13,863 nucleotides of DNA from an uncultured Blautia sp. (GTDB taxonomy: Bacteria > Bacillota > Clostridia > Lachnospirales > Lachnospiraceae), in contig NZ_CALFLA010000118.1 in the NCBI RefSeq assembly GCF_937880195.1, forward strand, positions 1 to 13,863, given 5' to 3'. Positions 1-4,723 of the stretch are shown here, piece by piece (position 1 is the stretch's first letter; each line of letters begins with the position of its first letter). The notes beneath the pieces were generated by a model that saw only the letters and a program-made list of their open reading frames with translations, was not told the DNA's origin and ran no database searches. Both the position numbers and the translations under genes were made by a program.

Positions 1-47
1 CAGAAGGCGCTCGCGGAATGCAGGCAGCTAATGTTACAAAATTATAA
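1..47 (+). CDS. 3' end of an unidentified plus-strand gene (partial)
   Basis: Reading in the third frame from the left edge gives the C-terminal peptide EGARGMQAANVTKL followed by a TAA at 45-47. A strong hairpin terminator starts 15 nt after this stop, which supports a real gene end on the plus strand. The other two plus frames have no comparable pairing of stop and terminator. I do not recognise the protein from 14 residues and assign no function. It converges with the small membrane-protein gene to its right. One minus-strand frame is also open here but would have to run through the terminator. Confidence 0.5.
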   Translation, partial: EGARGMQAANVTKL

Positions 48-61
48 TAAGTTATCTCGCA

Positions 62-93
62 AAGAAATCCCCGGCAGATGCCGGGGATTTCTT
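62..93. terminator. Bidirectional intrinsic terminator
   Basis: A perfect 14-bp stem (AAGAAATCCCCGGC at 62-75 and its exact complement at 80-93) closes a 4-nt AGAT loop. The core is GC-rich (CCCCGGC/GCCGGGG) and is flanked on both sides by A/T, so a T-rich tail is present whichever strand is transcribed. It lies between convergent genes: a plus gene ending at 47 and a minus gene ending at 123. It most likely ends both transcripts. Confidence 0.9.
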
Positions 94-122
94 ATTAAAG
101 TTATTATGATTCTTATTCTTTT

Positions 123-377
123 TTATTCTACAGTATCTGCGTCCAGTTCGGATAAATAATTCTCAAGGGCAGAAACATCTACGGACGTTTCTGTTACAAC
201 AGAACCCTTTTTCTCTTCCACCTTATCATAAACAGAATAACCGATCCATGCAACAAGGGCAACGCAGACCAGAACGCCGACTACCTTTTCCAGCCAGTCA
301 TAAAACAGTTCTTTTTTTTGTTCTTTGGAACGGTTAGCCTTGCTTTTTTTATAATTATCTACTTTTTTTTGGCTCAT
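123..377 (-). CDS. Small single-pass membrane protein, unknown function (84 aa)
   Basis: The start is the ATG at 377-375 (MSQKKVDN), because an AAAGGAG lies 8 nt upstream of it. A nearer upstream ATG, two codons earlier, sits too close to that ribosome binding site, and a longer open frame reaching 536 would start inside the promoter region. The 84-residue product has a Lys/Arg-rich N-terminus (residues 4-22), one hydrophobic helix at about residues 32-50 (VVGVLVCVALVAWIGYSVY), then a Lys/Glu patch and an acidic C-terminal tail. By the positive-inside rule the basic N-terminus is probably cytoplasmic and the acidic tail outside. There are no catalytic motifs and I do not recognise the family. 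It has its own promoter downstream of degV. The nearby degV is a lipid-binding protein, but a functional link is only conjecture. Confidence 0.75.
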   Translation of the reverse strand: MSQKKVDNYKKSKANRSKEQKKELFYDWLEKVVGVLVCVALVAWIGYSVYDKVEEKKGSVVTETSVDVSALENYLSELDADTVE

Positions 378-485
378 TACCATATCTCCTTTGCCGTAAT
401 AATTCAAGAACACAGATGCGTTCTTGCTGCGAATGCGCGCTGTAAAATACTGTCTTCTTCTGCGCATTTCTGCAATCTGAAATTT

Positions 486-514
486 ATTATACCACAGCAA
501 ATTACTTCGTGCAA
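486..514 (-). promoter_or_regulatory. SigA-type promoter of the small membrane-protein gene
   Basis: On the minus strand TTGCAC (509-514) is separated by exactly 17 nt from TATAAT (486-491). The predicted transcript starts near 479 and leaves a leader of about 100 nt. It lies in the gap downstream of degV, so the small gene need not depend on degV transcription. A 10-bp palindrome (ACAGCGCTGT, 523-532) lies just upstream of the -35. Confidence 0.75.
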
Positions 515-541
515 TCCTTTCAACAGCGCTGTACAATAGTT

Positions 542-1381
542 TCAGATCGCTACGATCACACCGCCGTCATTGGCGTACATACTGCTGACTCCTGCTGTAT
601 CTAAAACAACGATCCTCTTCACAGAAAGTTTCTCCTGAAGAGCATTCTTCAGAAGTTCCGCGCGTTCTGCACAATTACAGTGTGAAATTGCCAGTGCCTT
701 ATTCTCACTGTTCTGTGTTTTATCCACAATATGCTGAACCATTTTTACCAGAGCCTTGTTCATTCCCCTTGCCTGATCAAACTGGCAGATTGTTCCCTCA
801 GGTGTGGCTCCCATCACTGGTTTAATCTTCAGAGCGCTTGCCACAAGAGACTTTACGCCGCTTAAACGGCCGTTTTTACGAAGTGTCTCCAGATTGTCCA
901 GTACAAAAAATGTATTCTGTTCTTCAATATACGCTTCCACCTGTTCTACCGTTTCCTCAAAAGAACAGCCTGCTTCTTCACACTCCTGAATCTTCATTCC
1001 GATGAGAGTTTCCCCTATTGAAGCAGATTTAGAATTAAACACATGAACCTTCTTTTCCGGCTGCTCTTCCAGAATAAGATTTTTTCCAAGGACAGCGCTA
1101 TTATAAGATCCGCTAAGCTCTGCTGAAAGAGTAACTGCATAAATATGATCTGCCTGGCAGTCATATGCTTTCATGTATCTCTCTGGAGACGGGCATGCAG
1201 ACTTCGGACTATCCGGGCATGCCGCTACTTTTTTCAAAAAAGAAGACTGGTCGAAAGTCTCATCGTCAATCACTGTTTCACCGCCTACATTCAATGTAAG
1301 GGGTACTGATTCAAAACGTTCGTCTTCCTTCCACTCTGTCAGAAATTCACCGCAACTATCTATAATAATTTTGTAACTCAA
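542..1381 (-). CDS. DegV family fatty-acid-binding protein (279 aa)
   Basis: DegV-type proteins bind long-chain fatty acids in a deep pocket; some (FakB) present the fatty acid to the kinase FakA for acyl-phosphate synthesis, in the cytoplasm at the membrane. Visible family marks are the N-terminal strand MSYKIIIDSCGEF, the SACPSP segment (61-66), LSAELSGSYNSA (85-96) and NLETLRKNGRLSG (163-175). The length is typical. The start is TTG at 1381-1379: the codon directly before it is an in-frame TAA, so no longer start exists, and AGAGGA lies 8 nt upstream. The C-terminal end reads YANDGG (269-274) where many relatives have a HTGPG-like motif, so the ligand mouth may differ. No fakA is visible here, so the exact FakB role is unproven. 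Confidence 0.9.
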   Translation of the reverse strand: MSYKIIIDSCGEFLTEWKEDERFESVPLTLNVGGETVIDDETFDQSSFLKKVAACPDSPKSACPSPERYMKAYDCQADHIYAVTLSAELSGSYNSAVLGKNLILEEQPEKKVHVFNSKSASIGETLIGMKIQECEEAGCSFEETVEQVEAYIEEQNTFFVLDNLETLRKNGRLSGVKSLVASALKIKPVMGATPEGTICQFDQARGMNKALVKMVQHIVDKTQNSENKALAISHCNCAERAELLKNALQEKLSVKRIVVLDTAGVSSMYANDGGVIVAI

Positions 1382-1425
1382 TTATCTCGTCCTCTTTTCC
1401 ATTATATGTAGTATCAAATACCACA

Positions 1426-1455
1426 TTTATATTACCATATCGCTTTCTATTTGAA
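1426..1455 (-). promoter_or_regulatory. Candidate promoter of degV
   Basis: On the minus strand TTCAAA (1450-1455) is followed 18 nt later by TATAAA (1426-1431), giving a predicted leader of about 38 nt before the TTG start. A second TATAAT at 1401-1406 lacks a good -35 and would start the transcript almost in the ribosome binding site, so I prefer this pair. Confidence 0.4.
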
Positions 1456-1474
1456 AAGGCTTTTTATAAAAACT

Positions 1475-1504
1475 CTGTCTTTTTTTTTATTTCTGTTTTA
1501 TAAT
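1475..1504 (+). promoter_or_regulatory. Candidate promoter of the DUF5721-like gene
   Basis: A perfect TATAAT (1499-1504) is preceded, 18 nt upstream, by CTGTCT (1475-1480), a moderate -35 match. The start of transcription would fall near 1511, leaving a leader of about 20 nt that carries the ribosome binding site AAGGAG. It is divergent from the degV promoter in the same 149-nt gap. Confidence 0.5.
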
Positions 1505-1530
1505 AGAGAAAACATACAAGGAGCCAGATT

Positions 1531-2031
1531 ATGCTTGCATTAAAAATCACAGATGTCAAAGGATTTATGAACCAGCTTCTTATCGGAGATACCTTTGATT
1601 CTTTTCCCATGGCAGAAGCCTCTATTACAACCTTTAACACCTTTTCCATTGACGGAATGCTCAATAAAGTTTTTTTTGATACAGATATGCAGGATATCCT
1701 TACCCAGAAGGGACAGGTCTATTCTTTATGGAAAGATCTCAAGCCATTCTGCTTTTCCGTTATCCGAGGTAAACGTACTCCCCTTCATTTCAAGATCATT
1801 TTTCAGCTTACGCCCTCTCAGCTTCCCAGGCTGACAGGTGAGGAAGAAAGCGCAGCCTTTGCCAATATCAGCAGCTTGTTTCTGAATATCCAATACAAAA
1901 ACAATTTTCTCTTATGCACCACAGGGACCTTCCAAAAATCTTTTTCTATGGATAAGTCGGCAGAGCAGCTCTGGGATCAGATTATACAAAAGTTCTTTCT
2001 CAGTCAAAATATTGTAAGCGAAACTGTATGA
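1531..2031 (+). CDS. DUF5721-like conserved protein, unknown function (166 aa)
   Basis: The gene begins with ATG after AAGGAG spaced 7 nt. The protein opens MLALKITDVKGFMNQLL, continues with a Phe-rich stretch (FDSFPMAEASITTFNTF, about 22-38) and ends SQNIVSETV. I recognise the pattern as the DUF5721 family, common next to housekeeping genes in Lachnospiraceae; the match is from memory and no function is established. There is no signal peptide, transmembrane helix or metal-binding cluster, so it is probably a soluble cytoplasmic alpha/beta protein of 160-170 residues. It stands alone on the plus strand, divergent from degV and convergent with the Spo0A-C-like gene 13 nt away, so context gives no pathway. 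Confidence 0.85.
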   Translation: MLALKITDVKGFMNQLLIGDTFDSFPMAEASITTFNTFSIDGMLNKVFFDTDMQDILTQKGQVYSLWKDLKPFCFSVIRGKRTPLHFKIIFQLTPSQLPRLTGEEESAAFANISSLFLNIQYKNNFLLCTTGTFQKSFSMDKSAEQLWDQIIQKFFLSQNIVSETV

Positions 2032-2044
2032 TCTTAAAAACCAG

Positions 2045-2368
2045 TTATTTTTCTGTGCTTAGATAATATGCCAGCATATCTACAAATTCGCTGTTGGTGG
2101 GTTTATAATCCAGAGAATGCCCGGCAATAAGATCCATTTTATCTTTATTCTCCAACCAGCATATGTTCACAACTGTTCGGATATTATGTTCGATATTATT
2201 TGGTGTGCATTTATATTTTCTTGCTAACGGTGGGTAAACATCTTTTGTAATCTTCAAAGGATAATCCGGTTCTTCCATAGACAGCATTACAGCGTCTGCG
2301 ACAAAATAATAACCTTTATACTTTGAAGTTACTCCCATTTGCCTGATCAGGTGATACACTCTTCTCAT
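2045..2368 (-). CDS. Stand-alone Spo0A C-terminal-domain-like DNA-binding protein (107 aa)
   Basis: The whole protein aligns with the DNA-binding effector domain of the sporulation master regulator Spo0A: KGYYFVADAV (18-27), ITKDVYPPLARKY (40-52), a recognition helix TPNNIEHNIR (55-64), then NICW and KPTNSEFVDMLA (89-100). The receiver domain of full-length Spo0A (about 260 aa) is absent, and an excellent promoter lies directly upstream, so this looks like an intended short protein rather than a fragment. In the recognition helix Spo0A has VERAIR where this protein has IEHNIR: Glu and the last Arg are kept, the middle Arg is His. It may bind 0A-box-like sites, compete with Spo0A, or recognise a different site; it cannot be controlled by phosphorylation of an aspartate it does not have. 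The start ATG follows GAGAGG at short spacing. Confidence 0.88.
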   Translation of the reverse strand: MRRVYHLIRQMGVTSKYKGYYFVADAVMLSMEEPDYPLKITKDVYPPLARKYKCTPNNIEHNIRTVVNICWLENKDKMDLIAGHSLDYKPTNSEFVDMLAYYLSTEK

Positions 2369-2398
2369 TTTCCTCTCACATAGAACCCATCCATGAAT

Positions 2399-2427
2399 AG
2401 CATAAAAACAATATACCCCTTTGTCAA
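2399..2427 (-). promoter_or_regulatory. Strong SigA-type promoter of the Spo0A-C-like gene
   Basis: On the minus strand a perfect TTGACA (2422-2427) is spaced exactly 17 nt from TATGCT (2399-2404). Transcription would start near 2392 and leave a leader of about 24 nt with the ribosome binding site. It lies after the htpG terminator, making the small regulator its own transcription unit. Confidence 0.75.
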
Positions 2428-2463
2428 TATCATTTTTCAGACTACTAAATTATTTTTTTCATA

Positions 2464-2497
2464 AAAAGAACCCTGCATAAAAATGCAGGATTCTTTT
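2464..2497 (-). terminator. Intrinsic terminator of htpG
   Basis: CCTGCAT (2472-2478) pairs with ATGCAGG (2483-2489) around a short A-rich loop. After one C/A mismatch the stem extends by 7 A-T/G-C pairs (2464-2470 with 2491-2497). On the minus strand it is followed by a T-rich run, and it lies 43 nt after the htpG stop, before the promoter of the next gene. Confidence 0.85.
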
Positions 2498-2539
2498 GTG
2501 TGTAATAGGAAAATAATATATTTTATACTAAGTTTCTAT

Positions 2540-4588
2540 TTATTTTGTCAGAAGAAGAAGGATCTCATTGCTTCTCTGTACAAATTTTGTCATTTCTTCC
2601 GGTGAAAGCTGTTTATGGCTGATCATAGCAAGATCATAAAGCTGTTCACAGATCACAGACGCGTGTTCGCCTTCCTGGTTGGACGCAAGATACTGTACCA
2701 GCGGATGGTTTGCATTCAGAACAAGGGTCTCCTGTCCGCCAAACATGCCCGGATCCATACCGTACATATTATACATTTTCATCATGTCCTGCATACGGCG
2801 GCTTTCTTCAGAAAGAACCATCATAGCAGATACAGATTCATTTTTCAGATTTTCAACTCTAACTTCCAGTTTCTCCTTATTCAGGCATTTACGGAAAAGC
2901 TCTGTCAGCGTTTTTGCTGTTTCCTCATCTGCAGCGCCTTCTCCCTTCAGCTCCTCAGTAAGATCCGCGTCAATTCTTTTAAACTGAATTGTCTGATCCC
3001 TCTGTTCCAGATGAGAAATAAATGCAGTGTCAATATTATGAGAAAGAATTACAGCATTTTTTTCTGCCTCTTTAAACATATTAATATACTGGCTCTGCTG
3101 TACCGGATCTGTCACATAGAAAAGTGTGGTTTTCTCCGGTTCCTTTGCTTCATCTTTTTTATCTTCATCCTTCTTCTCTTCTGTTTCTTCACAAGGCTCT
3201 TCTTTTTTATTCAAAGCTGTAAAGTCTTTTAAAGTCAGATATTTGTTGTCAAGATCTTTAAACAGGATAAAGTCATGAAGCTTGTCTGCAAATTTGCCGT
3301 CTTTAATACAACCGAATTTGATAAAGGGGCTGATATCGTCCCAGTATTTCTCATAAGACTCTCTATCTGTCTTGCACATCCCAGTGAGCTTGTCTGCAAC
3401 CTTTTTAGAAATATACTCGGAAATTTTCTGCACAAATCCATCGTTCTGAAGCGCGCTTCGTGACACATTAAGAGGAAGATCCGGGCAGTCGATCACACCT
3501 TTCAAAAGAAGAAGAAATTCTGGAATAACTTCTTTGATGTTATCTGCAATAAATACCTGATTGTTATACAGCTTAATGGTTCCTTCAATAGAATCATATT
3601 CTGTATTGATCTTAGGGAAGTAAAGAATACCTTTAAGGTTAAAAGGATAGTCCATATTCAGATGGATCCAGAACAGAGGCTCTTTATAATCCATAAATAC
3701 CTTGCGGTAAAACTCTTTATATTCCTCATCCGTACATTCATTGGGATGTTTCATCCAAAGTGGATTAGGATCGCTTAAGGAAACCGGACGTTTATTGATC
3801 TTTACACGATTTCTTGCAGGAGAAACCTCTACAATCTCCTTCGCGCCGTTCTCGTTTTCTTTTTCTTCTGTTTTTGCATCTTCATGAATATGTTCTACTA
3901 CTACATCATCATCCCTGAGATCCGCCTCGTCGATCGTCTCATATTCCTGTTCTGCGTTTTCTTTAGAAAGATAAATGTTTACCGGCATGAAAGAACAATA
4001 TTTTTCAAGAACCTCTCTCATACGGTATTCATTGCAAAATTCCAGGCTTTCTTCATTAAGGAAAAGAGTAATCTCTGTACCTGCTGCAGTTTTATTTCCA
4101 TCCTGGATGTCGTATTCTGTGCCTCCATCGCAGGTCCAGTGTACCGGGACAGCTCCCTCTTTATAAGAAAGCGTATCAATATGCACCTCGTCTGCAACCA
4201 TAAATGCAGAATAAAATCCAAGTCCAAAATGACCGATCATCTGGTCATCTGTTGTCTTGTCCTTATATTTTTCCAAAAACTCTGTTGCGCCTGAAAAAGC
4301 AATCTGAGTAATATATTCTTCTACCTCGTCTGCAGTCATACCAATACCGTTGTCGATAAATTTCAGAGTTTTTTTCTCAGAATCTACAACAACCTGAATG
4401 GCTGGCTTATAATCATCCGGAAAAGTATATTCGCCCATTACCTCAAGCTTCTTCAGCTTGGTGATCGCATCGCATCCGTTAGACACCAGCTCACGTACAA
4501 AAATATCATGGTCTGAATAAAGCCATTTTTTTATGATAGGAAAAATATTTTCACTGTTGATTGATAAGTTACCATGCTTTGCAGCCAT
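2540..4588 (-). CDS. htpG: Molecular chaperone HtpG (bacterial Hsp90), 682 aa
   Basis: An ATP-driven cytoplasmic chaperone dimer that remodels client proteins. The N-terminal GHKL ATPase shows ELVSNGCDA (33-41, with the Mg-binding Asn), DNGIGM (79-84), GHFGLGFYSAF (119-129) and GTEITLFL (170-177); the middle domain carries NVSRSALQNDG (374-384) with the arginine expected to reach the ATP. The product is longer than the roughly 624-aa E. coli protein because of two charged segments: a linker at about 218-263 and a Lys/Glu-rich insert at about 463-488. Start choice: the ATG at 4588 (MAAKHGN) sits 10 nt after AAAGGAG, whereas an upstream in-frame GTG at 4597 is too close. It is a single-gene unit with its own promoter, a CIRCE operator upstream and its own terminator, so HrcA-controlled heat-shock expression is inferred. 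Confidence 0.97.
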   Translation of the reverse strand: MAAKHGNLSINSENIFPIIKKWLYSDHDIFVRELVSNGCDAITKLKKLEVMGEYTFPDDYKPAIQVVVDSEKKTLKFIDNGIGMTADEVEEYITQIAFSGATEFLEKYKDKTTDDQMIGHFGLGFYSAFMVADEVHIDTLSYKEGAVPVHWTCDGGTEYDIQDGNKTAAGTEITLFLNEESLEFCNEYRMREVLEKYCSFMPVNIYLSKENAEQEYETIDEADLRDDDVVVEHIHEDAKTEEKENENGAKEIVEVSPARNRVKINKRPVSLSDPNPLWMKHPNECTDEEYKEFYRKVFMDYKEPLFWIHLNMDYPFNLKGILYFPKINTEYDSIEGTIKLYNNQVFIADNIKEVIPEFLLLLKGVIDCPDLPLNVSRSALQNDGFVQKISEYISKKVADKLTGMCKTDRESYEKYWDDISPFIKFGCIKDGKFADKLHDFILFKDLDNKYLTLKDFTALNKKEEPCEETEEKKDEDKKDEAKEPEKTTLFYVTDPVQQSQYINMFKEAEKNAVILSHNIDTAFISHLEQRDQTIQFKRIDADLTEELKGEGAADEETAKTLTELFRKCLNKEKLEVRVENLKNESVSAMMVLSEESRRMQDMMKMYNMYGMDPGMFGGQETLVLNANHPLVQYLASNQEGEHASVICEQLYDLAMISHKQLSPEEMTKFVQRSNEILLLLTK

Positions 4589-4632
4589 AGTTTCCACACT
4601 CCTTTAAGATTTTCATTTCTGTTCTGTGATAT

Positions 4633-4661
4633 ATAGTAATACCCTTTTTAACAAAAGTCAA
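4633..4661 (-). promoter_or_regulatory. SigA-type promoter of htpG
   Basis: On the minus strand TTGACT (4656-4661) lies 17 nt from TACTAT (4633-4638), giving a start near 4626 and a leader of about 38 nt to the ATG. The CIRCE palindrome ends only 7 nt upstream of the -35. Normally CIRCE overlaps the promoter or lies in the leader. Confidence 0.65.
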
Positions 4662-4662
4662 G

Positions 4663-4695
4663 AAAAAACTAGCACTCATTTAAAATGAGTGCTAG
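4663..4695 (-). terminator. Likely intrinsic terminator of the surface-protein gene, overlapping CIRCE
   Basis: Read on the minus strand, the 13-bp palindrome arms can fold as an RNA hairpin that is followed at once by six T residues (4668-4663), then CTT. It begins 29 nt after the surface-protein stop, and no other terminator lies before the htpG promoter. The stem is AT-rich inside, so its strength is uncertain. Confidence 0.55.
4669..4695. promoter_or_regulatory. CIRCE operator (HrcA binding site) upstream of htpG
   Basis: TAGCACTC (4670-4677), nine bases, then GAGTGCTA (4687-4694) match the CIRCE consensus TTAGCACTC-N9-GAGTGCTAA except for the outermost pair, which is C/G here. The nine central bases (ATTTAAAAT) are also symmetric, so the whole 27 bp is a palindrome with 13-bp arms and one central base. 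HrcA is the known repressor of CIRCE sites in Gram-positive bacteria; its gene is not in this window. Confidence 0.92.
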
Positions 4696-4723
4696 CAATT
4701 ATTTCTGATCTGAAAATCTCTGT

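Noticed and set aside
1382..1402. A six-codon open frame (MEKRTR then TAA) directly before the degV TTG start, as a possible leader peptide.
   Set aside because: It has no ribosome binding site and its ATG overlaps a TATAAT; the AGAGGA inside it is better explained as the degV ribosome binding site.
2615..3232. A 205-codon plus-strand open frame opposite htpG.
   Set aside because: It is rich in Phe/Ile/Cys from reverse reading of the Lys/Glu-rich HtpG coding strand and has no gene signals.
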